A stretch of 64,000 bases of DNA from Pseudacidovorax intermedius (GCF_003350475.1 NZ_QQAV01000007.1:1-64000); one strand, 5' to 3'. Positions 38,696 through 47,127 are shown, counted from the stretch's first letter. Numbers and translations: made by a program. Notes: generated by a model from the letters alone, not told the origin.

Positions 38696-40963
38696 ATGAC
38701 CTTTCCCATCGAGACCAACGCCTTCGTCGGCTACCCCGACCAACTCAGCGTGCGCGCGGGCGAGCGCATCCGCTTCCACCTCAGCAGCGCGCAGCAGACA
38801 CAGGCCGACGTGAAGTTCGTGCGCGTGCGCTGCGCCGATGCCGACGCCACCGGCCCGGGCATCAAGTACCAGGAGATGGCGTCGCCGCTCGACGGCCTGC
38901 ATGCGGTGGCGCACCGCGAGGTGCCCTGCGGCTCCTTCCTGCATGTGCCGGAGGATGCGCGTCTGGCGCCCGCCGGGGCCTTCACCTTCGGCGCCTACAT
39001 CTGGCCCACCCGCCTGACCGACACGCCGCAGACCGTGATGGCACGCTGGTGCGACGACACGGGCCGGGGCTATGCGCTGCAGGTGAGCCGGGCCGGCGTG
39101 GCGCTGCGCGTGGGCAGCGATGCCGGAAACGCCGAGCTGGGGACGGGCGTGGCCTTGGAGCAGCGACGCTGGTACTGGGTGCAGGCCAGCCTGGACCCGG
39201 CCACGGGCGAGATGCACGTGCTGCAGTGCCGCCTGGCCGAGGGCGTGCTGCCCGAGCAGCGCCACGAGGCGCGGCGCACGGCGCCGGGCCCGTGGCAGAT
39301 CGACGCCCGATGCGGGTTGACGGTGGGCGCACATCTGCGCACCCGCACGGAGGTCCGCTGCGCCGGCCACTACGACGGCAAGATCGAAGGTCCGCGGATC
39401 GTGCTGGGAATCATGGAGGCCGACGCACTGCGCCGCTGCGACGAGGCGCCGCGGCCCGGCCAGGCCGATCCACAGCTGGTGGCCTGCTGGGACTTCTCGC
39501 AGGGCATCGAGACGCTCGACGTGCTCGACCTCTCGGCCAACCGCCTGCACGGCCGCCTGCACCAGTTGCCCTGCCGCGCCATGACCGGCGTGCGCTGGAC
39601 GGGCGACGTGCACGACTGGCGCGCCGCGCCGCAGCAGTACGGCGCCATCCATTTCCACAGCGACGACATCTACGACTGCGAATGGCCGGCGACGCTGGAG
39701 CTGGACGTGCCGCGCACATGGAAGTCCGGCTTCTACGCCCTGCGCCTGCGCCCTCCGGGCGAGGGCGGGGCGCGCGCCGCGGACGATGCCGAGACCTTCA
39801 TCACCTTCTTCATCACGCCCGCGGCCGATGCGGCACGAGCACCGCTGGCGGTGCTGGCGGCCAGCATGACCTACATGGCCTATGCCAACAGTGCGCTGCG
39901 GCTGCATGCCGTGCACTTCGAGGTGCTGACCGAGCGGCTGCTGATGCTGACCGGCGACGACGTCTACCTGCAGGAGCATCCGGAAGTCGGTCAGTCCACC
40001 TACGACCACCACATCGACGGCAGTGGTCGCGCCTACAGCTCCTGGCTGCGGCCGGTGCTGAACATGCGGCCCCGCTCCACGCCCGGCAACCTGGCCATCG
40101 ACAGCCACTTCCTGGACTGGCTGGAGGAGAAGGGCATCGACTACGACGTCATCACCGACGTCGAGCTGGACCGCCAGGGCCCGGGCGCGCTGGCCGGCTA
40201 CCGCACGCTTGCCACGCTGTCCCATCCCGAGTACTACAGCGAGGCCATGATGAACGGCATCATGGCCTTCCAGAACGCGGGCGGCCGCCACCTGGCCCTG
40301 GGCGCCAACGGCTTCTACTGGCGCTGCGCCTTCCATCCGCAGGCCCCTGCGGCGGTGGAAGTGCGCCGCGGCATGGCCGGCACCCGCACCTGGGAATCGC
40401 AGCCCGGCGAGGTGCACCTGGCCGGCACTGGCGAGCCGGGGGCGCTGTGGCGCCACAGCGGCTTCGCGCCGCAAAAGCTGATCGGCGTGGGCTTCGCGGC
40501 CATGGTCTACGACCATGCCGGCTACTACCTGCTGACGCCCGAGGCGGCCAACCCGCGGGTGGCCTTCGCCGTCGAGGGCATCGCGCCCGGCGAGCGCATC
40601 GGCGACTACGGTGTGCGCATCGGCGGTGCCGTAGGCATCGAGATCGACCGCTTCGACGTCGGCCTGGGCTCCCCGCCGCATGCGGTGATGCTGGCCACTT
40701 CGCACGGCCTCGGGCCGGGCGCGCTGCCCACGCCGGAGGAATACCGCACCACGGTGCACGGCCTGGATGGCGAGCAGAACGCGCTGGTGCGTGCGGACAT
40801 GGTGTTCTTCGAGACGGCCAACGGCGGCGCGGTCTTTGCGACGGGCTCGATCTCGTACGTGCTTTCGCTCAGCCACAACGGCTACGACAACAACATCAGC
40901 CGCATCACGGGCAATGTGCTGCAGCGCTTCCTGGACCCGACGCCTTTCGAGGTGCCGGCATGA
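38696..40963 (+). CDS. N,N-dimethylformamidase-like large (beta) subunit
   Basis: A 755-residue protein close to the family length (about 760). The N-terminal third contains a LamG/concanavalin-like sandwich (around 95-220, GAFTFGAYIWPT onwards), and the rest is the dimethylformamidase catalytic region. Published structures place one iron bound by Tyr, His and Glu in a Tyr...His-x-Glu arrangement. Here H510 and E512 (LSHPEYYS) fit that pair, with Y436 or Y447 as candidate tyrosine. Family members hydrolyse small amides, releasing an amine and a carboxylate; the substrate here is unknown. The stop overlaps the next start by 4 bases. Confidence 0.85.
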   Translation: MTFPIETNAFVGYPDQLSVRAGERIRFHLSSAQQTQADVKFVRVRCADADATGPGIKYQEMASPLDGLHAVAHREVPCGSFLHVPEDARLAPAGAFTFGAYIWPTRLTDTPQTVMARWCDDTGRGYALQVSRAGVALRVGSDAGNAELGTGVALEQRRWYWVQASLDPATGEMHVLQCRLAEGVLPEQRHEARRTAPGPWQIDARCGLTVGAHLRTRTEVRCAGHYDGKIEGPRIVLGIMEADALRRCDEAPRPGQADPQLVACWDFSQGIETLDVLDLSANRLHGRLHQLPCRAMTGVRWTGDVHDWRAAPQQYGAIHFHSDDIYDCEWPATLELDVPRTWKSGFYALRLRPPGEGGARAADDAETFITFFITPAADAARAPLAVLAASMTYMAYANSALRLHAVHFEVLTERLLMLTGDDVYLQEHPEVGQSTYDHHIDGSGRAYSSWLRPVLNMRPRSTPGNLAIDSHFLDWLEEKGIDYDVITDVELDRQGPGALAGYRTLATLSHPEYYSEAMMNGIMAFQNAGGRHLALGANGFYWRCAFHPQAPAAVEVRRGMAGTRTWESQPGEVHLAGTGEPGALWRHSGFAPQKLIGVGFAAMVYDHAGYYLLTPEAANPRVAFAVEGIAPGERIGDYGVRIGGAVGIEIDRFDVGLGSPPHAVMLATSHGLGPGALPTPEEYRTTVHGLDGEQNALVRADMVFFETANGGAVFATGSISYVLSLSHNGYDNNISRITGNVLQRFLDPTPFEVPA

Positions 40964-41889
40964 GCGCCGGCTCCGTCTTGGCGGAGGGCGTCCCTGACGC
41001 CGGTGACGCCGCACCACGCCCTGTGGCGACCGGTGCCGATCCGCGCTGGCAGGCGGCAGGCCGCCTGGCCCTGCCGACCTCCGAGTTGCGCGAGGTGGCC
41101 CGCATGCTGCGCCGCCAGGTGGTGCAGTTGGTGCGCCGCCACGGCCAGGGCTACGTGCAGCAGGGCCTGGGTGCCGCCGAGCTGTTCGCGAGCCTCTACT
41201 TCCACGAGGCGACCATCGATCCGGCCGACCCGCGCTGGTCGCGGCGTGACCGCTGCATCCTCTCGACCGCCCACAACTCGGCGCTCTTCCATGCGGCATT
41301 GGCGCTGCGCGGGATGATTCCCGAGGCCGATCTGGCCGGCTACGTCGTGGACGGCTCCGCGCTGGAGATCAATGTCTCCGAGCGCCTGGGGCCCGTGGTC
41401 GAAGGCACCTTCGGCTCGCTGGGGCAGGGCGTCTCGGCCGCCGCCGGCATGGCCCTGGCCTCGCGGCTGTCGGGTGAGGACTGGCGGGTCAACGTCATCC
41501 TCGGCGACGGCGAGCTCGAAGAGGGCCAGGTGTGGGAGGCCGCGATGTTCGCGGGCTCGCAGAAGCTGGGCAACCTCTGCGTGATCCTGGACCTGAACTG
41601 GATGCAGGTGGAGGGCCACACCGACCAGGTGCTGAAGCTCGCGCCCATCGCCGACAAGTGGCGGGCCTTCGGCTGGCAGGCCATCGAGGTCGACGGCCAT
41701 GATCTGGATGCCCTGGTCGCGGCCTTCGGCCTGGCCCGGGCCAACCGGGCGCAGCCCACCATCCTCATCGCCACCACCGTGCCGGGCAAGGGCGTGCGGG
41801 CGCTGGAGGGGGTGATCAGCCACAACGCCAAGCTGCCCGCCGATCTGGCCGATGCGGCCCTGGCCGAACTGGAGGCCCCCCATGCGTGA
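40960..41889 (+). CDS. Transketolase-like N-terminal subunit
   Basis: A 309-residue protein holding the thiamin-diphosphate domain of a split transketolase. It shows the GDGELEEG motif at 182-189, followed by NLCVILDLNWMQVEG, with LSTAHNSALFHAAL earlier. The partner pyrimidine domain is the next gene, overlapping by 8 bases. Split transketolases like this are frequent in dedicated pathways for unusual sugars. An N-terminal tail of about 35 residues is extra compared with the family. It is co-translated with the dimethylformamidase-like gene (ATGA). Confidence 0.88.
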   Translation: MSAGSVLAEGVPDAGDAAPRPVATGADPRWQAAGRLALPTSELREVARMLRRQVVQLVRRHGQGYVQQGLGAAELFASLYFHEATIDPADPRWSRRDRCILSTAHNSALFHAALALRGMIPEADLAGYVVDGSALEINVSERLGPVVEGTFGSLGQGVSAAAGMALASRLSGEDWRVNVILGDGELEEGQVWEAAMFAGSQKLGNLCVILDLNWMQVEGHTDQVLKLAPIADKWRAFGWQAIEVDGHDLDALVAAFGLARANRAQPTILIATTVPGKGVRALEGVISHNAKLPADLADAALAELEAPHA

Positions 41890-42940
41890 TGCCACCCTTT
41901 TCCCGTCGGTGCAGGCGGATGCCGTCGTCGTCGACGACTTCACCCAGGGCGGCGCCCATGCCGTCGCGCCGGCCGCGGGCGCATCGGCCGCCAGCCCCGC
42001 CGCCGTGCCACGCTATTACGGAGAGACGCTGCTGGCCCTGGCGCGCGAGCGCGGCCACATCGTGGCGCTGTCGGCCGACCTGAGCAGCTCCACCGAGACC
42101 GACCTGTTCCGCGATGCGCTGCCCGAGCGCTTCATCAACGCCGGCATTGCCGAGGCCAACATGGTCGGCGTGGCGGGCGGACTGGCGCGCAGCGGCATGC
42201 AGGCCTGGGTCCACACCTTCTGCGTCTTCGCCACCCGGCGGCCTTACGACCAGGTGGCCATGCAGGTGGCCTACCCCAAGGCCGACGTGAAGATCGTGGG
42301 CTTCCTGCCCGGGCTCGCCACCATCCTCGGCGTGAGCCACCAGGCCATCGACGACGTGGCGCTGATGCGGGCCCTGCCGAACATGACGGTGATCGAGCCC
42401 GCGGGCCCGGCGCAGGTGCCCGCCGCCGTGCGAGCGGCGGCCGACCACAAGGGGCCCGTCTACCTGCGCCTGCTGCGCGCCAGCCAGGCCTTGCCCGCGG
42501 GCACGCCCTGGATGCCGGTGCGCATCGGAGAGATCCAGCCGCTGGAAGCCGCCGAAGGCGAGGTGCTGCTGATCGCCAGCGGCCTGATGGTCGAGGTGGC
42601 GCTGGCCGCCGCGGCCCGCCTGCGGGCCCAGGGGTTGGGCGTGGCCGTGGCCAACGCCCACACGCTCAAGCCTTTCGACGACGACTTCGTGCGTGCACAG
42701 GCCCGCCAGCGCCGGCTGATCGTCACGCTGGAGAACCATTCGGTGATCGGCGGACTGGGCTCGGCCGTCGCCGAGGCGATGGCCGAAGCCGGGGGCGGCG
42801 CGCGCCTGCTGCGCCTGGGCGTGCGCGACCGGTTCGCGCAGGGCGCCTCGATGCCCTGGCTGTTCGAGCGCCACGGCCTCACGCCGCCGGCCGTGGCCGA
42901 GGCGGTCGGCCGCGCGCTGGCTGCCGGAGACGCGCGTTGA
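41882..42940 (+). CDS. Transketolase-like C-terminal subunit
   Basis: A 352-residue protein with the transketolase pyrimidine-binding and C-terminal domains. Visible blocks are LSADLSSSTETDLFRDALPERFINAGIAEANMVG, split by residue changes from classical enzymes, and the invariant glutamate in AGIAEANM. The C-terminal domain has VANAHTLKPFDDDFV. It carries an extra N-terminal tail rich in alanine (residues 1-40). It joins the N-terminal subunit to transfer a two-carbon unit between a ketose-like donor and an aldehyde acceptor. Confidence 0.87.
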   Translation: MRDATLFPSVQADAVVVDDFTQGGAHAVAPAAGASAASPAAVPRYYGETLLALARERGHIVALSADLSSSTETDLFRDALPERFINAGIAEANMVGVAGGLARSGMQAWVHTFCVFATRRPYDQVAMQVAYPKADVKIVGFLPGLATILGVSHQAIDDVALMRALPNMTVIEPAGPAQVPAAVRAAADHKGPVYLRLLRASQALPAGTPWMPVRIGEIQPLEAAEGEVLLIASGLMVEVALAAAARLRAQGLGVAVANAHTLKPFDDDFVRAQARQRRLIVTLENHSVIGGLGSAVAEAMAEAGGGARLLRLGVRDRFAQGASMPWLFERHGLTPPAVAEAVGRALAAGDAR

Positions 42941-43743
42941 GCGCCGAGCAGCGCATCACCGGCCGCACCGGAATCCTGTTCATCCTGGCCGATCCGGTCG
43001 CGCATGTGGTCGGCTCGGACCGGCTCAACGCGCGCTTCGCGGCCGAGGGGCTGGACATGGCGGTGTCGCCGCTGCATGTGCAGCCGAAGGACCTGGCGGC
43101 CGTCATTGGCACGTTGCGCCTGCTGCAGAACGTGCGGGGCTTCGGCGTGACCATCCCGCACAAGATCGCGGTGATGCCGCTGCTGGATGCGGTCACGCCG
43201 CGTGCGCGCCTGATCGGCGCGGTCAACTTCGTCCGCCGCAATCCCGGAGGCCGCCTCACGGGCGACAACCTCGACGGTCAGGGCTTCGTGGACGGACTGG
43301 CGGCCAGCGGCATCGGCCTGGCCGGCCGCCGCGTGCTGCAGCTGGGCGCGGGCGGTGCAGGCCGTGCGGTGGCCTTCGCCGTCGCCGAGGCGGGCGCGAG
43401 CGCGCTCTTCATCCACAACCGCACGGCGGCGCGCGCGCAGGCGCTGGCCGAGGCGGTGGGCGCGGCCTGGCCGGGCTGTGCGGCCGCGTCGGGGCCGGAC
43501 GATCCGCGTGGATTCGACGTGGTGATCAACACCACCTCGATGGGCATGCACGAGGGCGATCCGCTGCCCATGGACGTCGGTCGGCTCGCCGCTTCCACCG
43601 ATGTGGCAGAAATCATCATGACGCCCGCGCTCACGCCGCTGCTGGTGGCGGCGCAGGCCCGCGGCTGCCGGATCTCGCTCGGCACCTCGATGCTCGATGC
43701 GCAGTACGGGCTGGTGAAGCAGTTGCTGGGCATTCCGAGCTGA
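42937..43743 (+). CDS. Shikimate dehydrogenase (AroE)-like protein with altered substrate motif
   Basis: A 268-residue AroE-family protein. The catalytic lysine is in VTIPHKIAVM and the paired aspartate in TGDNLDGQGF; the nucleotide motif is LGAGGAGRAV. The usual shikimate-binding SxS motif near residue 15 is replaced: the sequence reads DPVAHVVGSDRLNARF. This argues against a shikimate pathway role. It starts at TTG 42937, overlapping the transketolase stop (TTGA); no ATG or GTG fits. As the last gene of the operon it may reduce or oxidise a pathway keto or hydroxy acid. Confidence 0.82.
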   Translation: MSAEQRITGRTGILFILADPVAHVVGSDRLNARFAAEGLDMAVSPLHVQPKDLAAVIGTLRLLQNVRGFGVTIPHKIAVMPLLDAVTPRARLIGAVNFVRRNPGGRLTGDNLDGQGFVDGLAASGIGLAGRRVLQLGAGGAGRAVAFAVAEAGASALFIHNRTAARAQALAEAVGAAWPGCAAASGPDDPRGFDVVINTTSMGMHEGDPLPMDVGRLAASTDVAEIIMTPALTPLLVAAQARGCRISLGTSMLDAQYGLVKQLLGIPS

Positions 43744-43748
43744 GCCGA

Positions 43749-43795
43749 ATGGGGTAGCGGCTCGATCAATGGGGTAACGACGACGCAACTACCCC
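43749..43795. repeat. GGGGTA direct repeats and inverted copy
   Basis: AATGGGGTA occurs twice, 20 bp apart, and CTACCCC (43789-43795) is the inverse of GGGGTAG (43751-43757). The spacing is like the multiple end repeats of IS21-type elements, but no transposase is present, so this is at most a remnant. Confidence 0.3.
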
Positions 43796-43805
43796 GATGC
43801 CAGGC

Positions 43806-43831
43806 CGCGAGCGAGCGGGCCGCCGCTCGCG
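43806..43831. terminator. Bidirectional hairpin between convergent genes
   Basis: CGCGAGCG (43806-43813) and CGCTCGCG (43824-43831) form a perfect 8-bp stem with a 10-base loop between the AroE-like gene and the convergent SDR gene. No T-run is present on either side. Confidence 0.45.
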
Positions 43832-43850
43832 CCGAGCGCCTGGGCGGCCG

Positions 43851-44549
43851 TCAGACCCGACCGCTGACCGGGATCGCCGCGCCGTGGATCGCGCGCGCCG
43901 CGTCGGAGGCCAGGAAGGCGATCACCTCCGCCAGGGCCTGTGGCGCCACCCAGCGTGCGAAGTCGGCATCGGGCATCGACTGCCGGTTGTCCGGCGTGTC
44001 GATGATCGAGGGCAGCACGCAATTGACGCGGATGCCCTGGTCTTTCAGTTCCGCCGACATCGATTCGGTCAGGCGGATCAGCGCGCTCTTGGACGCACTG
44101 TAGGCACCCATCTGCGCACCGCCGCGGGCGGCAGCGCCGGCGCCCACCGTCACGATCTGGCCGCCGCCCTGCTCGAGCAGCAGCGGCACGGTGGCCGCGG
44201 CCACGTGCAGCAGCGAGCGGGCGTTGAGGTCCATCAGGAGGTCCCAGGTCGCGGCGCTGGTCTCGTGCACCGCCTCGCCCATGCGGAAGCCGCCGGCGAT
44301 GTGGCAGACCGTGTGCAGGCCGCCCATCTGCGCGGTGGCCTCGCCGATGCGCTGCACGACCTGCGCGCGGTCGGCAAGGTCCGCCGTCACATGGCGCAGG
44401 TCCTTGCCATCGGGCAGCTCGCCGCGGTGACGGTCCAGCAGGATGAGCCGCGCGCCCTGGTCGAGGAAGGCCTGCGCGACGGCGCGGCCCAACTGGCCGG
44501 AAGCACCAGTGATCAGCACGATCTTCCGGGTGGGGAATGGCGTCGTCAT
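43851..44549 (-). CDS. SDR with dihydropteridine reductase (QDPR) signature
   Basis: A 232-residue short-chain dehydrogenase with GASGQLG (15-21), HIAGGF (83-88) and Y150/K154. Residues 184-197, DTPDNRQSMPDADF, closely match the DTPMNRKSMPEADF block I recall from human quinonoid dihydropteridine reductase. The catalytic serine is missing (TVGAGAAARG), as in that enzyme. It lies 14 bases after phhA in the same operon. It most likely reduces quinonoid dihydropterin with NADH, restoring the cofactor of PhhA. A generic SDR is the alternative. Confidence 0.75.
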   Translation of the reverse strand: MTTPFPTRKIVLITGASGQLGRAVAQAFLDQGARLILLDRHRGELPDGKDLRHVTADLADRAQVVQRIGEATAQMGGLHTVCHIAGGFRMGEAVHETSAATWDLLMDLNARSLLHVAAATVPLLLEQGGGQIVTVGAGAAARGGAQMGAYSASKSALIRLTESMSAELKDQGIRVNCVLPSIIDTPDNRQSMPDADFARWVAPQALAEVIAFLASDAARAIHGAAIPVSGRV

Positions 44550-44563
44550 GGATTAGCGTTCCT

Positions 44564-45466
44564 TCAGGCCGTGCCCGCGTTGCGGCGCGCCGCGTGGTAG
44601 TGGCCGCTGCCGCGGGTGAGCACCGCGTCGCCGGGCAGCACGTCGCCCGGCTCATGCTCGGGCGCACCGGCCAGGCGCTGGTAGAGCGGTGCGAAGTCGA
44701 TGCGGGCCAGCTCCAGCAGTTCGTCCAGGTGACCCAGCACGAAGTAGGTCTCCTGGAAGTCGTCGATGCGGTAGTGCGTCTGCATCACCCGCGCAAGCTC
44801 GAAGCGGACGCGGTTGGGCGATTCGTCCTCGACCGCGAAGCGCGTCTCGCTGAAGGATGACGCGATGCCCGCGCCATAGATGCGAAGGCCGTCGCTCTGC
44901 TGCACCAGGCCGAACTCCACCGTGTACCAGTACACCCGGGCCAGCTTCTCCAGCATGCCCAGGCGGTTGGCCTTGAGGCCGCCTTCGCCGTAGGCCTGTA
45001 TGTAGTCGGCGATCACCGGGTTCATCAGCATCGGCACGTGGCCGAACACGTCATGGAAGACGTCGGGCTCTTCCAGGTAGTCCAGCTCGTGCGGCTTGCG
45101 GATGAACTGGCCGGCCGGAAAGCGGCGGTTGGCCAGGTGCTCGAAGAACACGTCGTCGGGCACCAGGCCGGGCACGGCCACCACCTCCCAGCCGGTGCGC
45201 TGGCGCAGCACCTTGGACATCTGTTCGAAGTCGGGAATTTGCTCGGGGCCGATGGGCAGGTCCTGCATGCCGCGAATGAATTCGTCGCAGGCGCGGCCGG
45301 GCAGCAGCCGGCTCTGGCGCTCGAAGAGCGTGCGCCACACGCCGTGCTCCTCGGCGGTGTAGCGTCCCCAGTCCTGGTCGATGGTCCAGTCGGGTCGGGC
45401 CGGGGCGTGGCCCGTCCCCGCCGCCAGGCCATGCTTGGCCGGCGCGGTGTTGGAGGTCTGCAGCAT
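44564..45466 (-). CDS. phhA: Phenylalanine 4-monooxygenase
   Basis: A 300-residue single-domain pterin-dependent aromatic hydroxylase. Iron ligands H138, H143 (DVFHDVFGHVPM) and E184 (YWYTVEFGL) are in place, and TAEEHGVWRTLFERQ opens the catalytic domain. It hydroxylates phenylalanine to tyrosine using tetrahydropterin, oxygen and ferrous iron. It lacks the regulatory ACT domain, as bacterial enzymes do, and is preceded by phhB by 9 bases. Length is normal for the Chromobacterium/Burkholderia type. Confidence 0.96.
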   Translation of the reverse strand: MLQTSNTAPAKHGLAAGTGHAPARPDWTIDQDWGRYTAEEHGVWRTLFERQSRLLPGRACDEFIRGMQDLPIGPEQIPDFEQMSKVLRQRTGWEVVAVPGLVPDDVFFEHLANRRFPAGQFIRKPHELDYLEEPDVFHDVFGHVPMLMNPVIADYIQAYGEGGLKANRLGMLEKLARVYWYTVEFGLVQQSDGLRIYGAGIASSFSETRFAVEDESPNRVRFELARVMQTHYRIDDFQETYFVLGHLDELLELARIDFAPLYQRLAGAPEHEPGDVLPGDAVLTRGSGHYHAARRNAGTA

Positions 45467-45475
45467 GGAGGGCTC

Positions 45476-45811
45476 CTAGGTGGAGGAGGCGGGGGCGCGT
45501 GCGCCCAGGGCAGTGGCCAGCCGGTCCATCAGGCCGGCCATCTCGATGTCCTTGGCCGACAGGCCGTTGGCATCGTGGGTGGTCAGGGTGACCTGCACGC
45601 GGTTGTAGACGTTGAACCACTCGGGATGGTGGTTCATGCGCTCCGCATGCAGGGCCGCCTGGGCCATGAAGCCGAAGGCGGCCACGAAATCGGCGAAGAC
45701 GAATTCGCGCACGATCAGGCCGCCGCGATCCGGCGCATGGCGCCAGTGCGGCAGCGCCTGGAGCTGCGCGGTCAATGCCTCGCCGTCGAGCCGAGCGGGC
45801 GCTGCGCTCAC
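45476..45811 (-). CDS. phhB: 4a-hydroxytetrahydrobiopterin dehydratase
   Basis: A 111-residue pterin-4a-carbinolamine dehydratase. The active-site histidines H61 and H62 lie in [13 protein letters not shown], and the C-terminal [16 protein letters not shown] is characteristic. It dehydrates the carbinolamine released by PhhA to quinonoid dihydropterin. The start is GTG at 45811, overlapping the hpd stop by 4 bases (GTGA); no in-frame ATG fits the family N-terminus. Confidence 0.93.
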   Translation of the reverse strand: MSAAPARLDGEALTAQLQALPHWRHAPDRGGLIVREFVFADFVAAFGFMAQAALHAERMNHHPEWFNVYNRVQVTLTTHDANGLSAKDIEMAGLMDRLATALGARAPASST

Positions 45812-46917
45812 GCGGCTTCCTTCTCGGCGGCCTTGTCGTCCACCTTCAGCACGCCGCGGTTGATCTGGTCGCGCTCCAGCGACTCGAACAGGGCCTTGAA
45901 GTTGCCCTCGCCGAAGCCTTCGCGGTAGTCGCCCTTGCGTTCGATGAATTCGAAGAAGACCGGGCCCAGCGTGGGCTCCGAGAAGATTTGGAGCAGGAGG
46001 CGCGGCTGGCCGCCTTCCGTGGTGCCGTCCAGCAGGATGCCGCGGGCCTGCAGTTCGCCGACGGGCTGGCCGTGACCGGGCAGGCGCTTGTCCAGGTTCT
46101 GGTAGTAGATGTCGTTGGGCGCCGTGAGCAGCGGCACGCCGGCCATCTGCAGCCGGTCGATGGAGTCGAGCAGGTTGTCCGTCAGCAGGGCGATGTGCTG
46201 GATGCCCTCGCCGTTGAACTGCATCAGGAACTCCTCGATCTGGCCGCCGCCCTGGCGCGATTCCTCGTTCAGCGGAATGCGCACCAGGCCGTCGGGCGCG
46301 GTCATGGCCTTGGAGGTGAGGCCGGTGTACTCGCCGCTGATGTCGAAGTAGCGGATCTCGCGGAAGTTGAAGAGCTTGCTGTAGAAGTCCGCCCAGTAGG
46401 TCATGCGGCCGCGGTAGACGTTGTGCGTCAGGTGGTCCACCACCTGGAAGCCGTGGCCTTGCGGATGGCGCTCGACGCCGGGCAGGAACTCGAAGTCGAT
46501 GTCGTAGATGGACTTGCCGTCCTCGTAGCGGTCGATCAGGTACAGCGGCGCGCCGCCGATGCCCTTGATGGCCGGCAGGCGCAGCTCCATGGGACCGGTG
46601 GCGATCTCGACGGGCTGGGCGCCCAGCTCCAGGGCGCGCTTGTAGGCCTGGTGCGAGTCCTTCACGCGGAAGGCGAGGCCGCAGGCCGAGGGGCCGTGCT
46701 CGGCGGCGAAGTAGGCGGCCGGGCTGCGCGGCTCGCGATTGACGATGAAGTTGATGCCGCCCTGGCGGTAGAGCAGCACGTCCTTGGAGCGGTGCCTGGC
46801 CACCAGCGTGAAGCCCATCTTCTCGAACAGCGGCTCCAGGACGTTCGGCGTGGGCGAGGCGAATTCGACGAATTCGAAGCCGCACAGGCCCATGGGGTTG
46901 TCGAAGAGGTCGGACAT
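45808..46917 (-). CDS. hpd: 4-hydroxyphenylpyruvate dioxygenase
   Basis: A 369-residue two-domain VOC dioxygenase. Iron ligands H162 (VVDHLTHNV), H241 (GIQHIALL) and E323 ([11 protein letters not shown]) are present. It converts 4-hydroxyphenylpyruvate to homogentisate. As first gene of hpd-phhB-phhA-SDR it links phenylalanine and tyrosine degradation; the tyrosine aminotransferase and homogentisate dioxygenase are not in the window. The upstream dyad at 46992-47014 is a likely control site. No regulator gene is adjacent, although an Lrp-type regulator often accompanies hpd. Confidence 0.96.
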   Translation of the reverse strand: MSDLFDNPMGLCGFEFVEFASPTPNVLEPLFEKMGFTLVARHRSKDVLLYRQGGINFIVNREPRSPAAYFAAEHGPSACGLAFRVKDSHQAYKRALELGAQPVEIATGPMELRLPAIKGIGGAPLYLIDRYEDGKSIYDIDFEFLPGVERHPQGHGFQVVDHLTHNVYRGRMTYWADFYSKLFNFREIRYFDISGEYTGLTSKAMTAPDGLVRIPLNEESRQGGGQIEEFLMQFNGEGIQHIALLTDNLLDSIDRLQMAGVPLLTAPNDIYYQNLDKRLPGHGQPVGELQARGILLDGTTEGGQPRLLLQIFSEPTLGPVFFEFIERKGDYREGFGEGNFKALFESLERDQINRGVLKVDDKAAEKEAA

Positions 46918-46991
46918 CGTTGGCTCCAGAGTCGTAGGGATGGTCGTAAAGGCTCTACTGTAGGCAGAGGGCCGCGCACATATCCTGCAAC

Positions 46992-47014
46992 TTCTGGATC
47001 GATTTCGACCAGAA
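46992..47014. promoter_or_regulatory. Dyad upstream of hpd
   Basis: TTCTGG (46992-46997) and CCAGAA (47009-47014) flank a nested TCGA...TCGA, giving an almost perfect dyad 75 bases upstream of the hpd ATG. It lies within the 210-base gap 46918-47127, which has no gene. It is a plausible operator of Lrp/AsnC- or LysR-type. Confidence 0.5.
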
Positions 47015-47127
47015 TCAACGATTTCCTGCGGATGTTGAGGTAGGGATGCGTGTATGGAGCGTGATTGGCCTTTGTTGTGCAGGGAAAACGCTCAGGCGGC
47101 CAGGCCGCCTGCACGCGCCCGCGCCCG

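Noticed and set aside
38486-41299. 937-codon open frame on the minus strand
   Set aside because: Antisense to the dimethylformamidase-like and transketolase genes; no recognisable motif.
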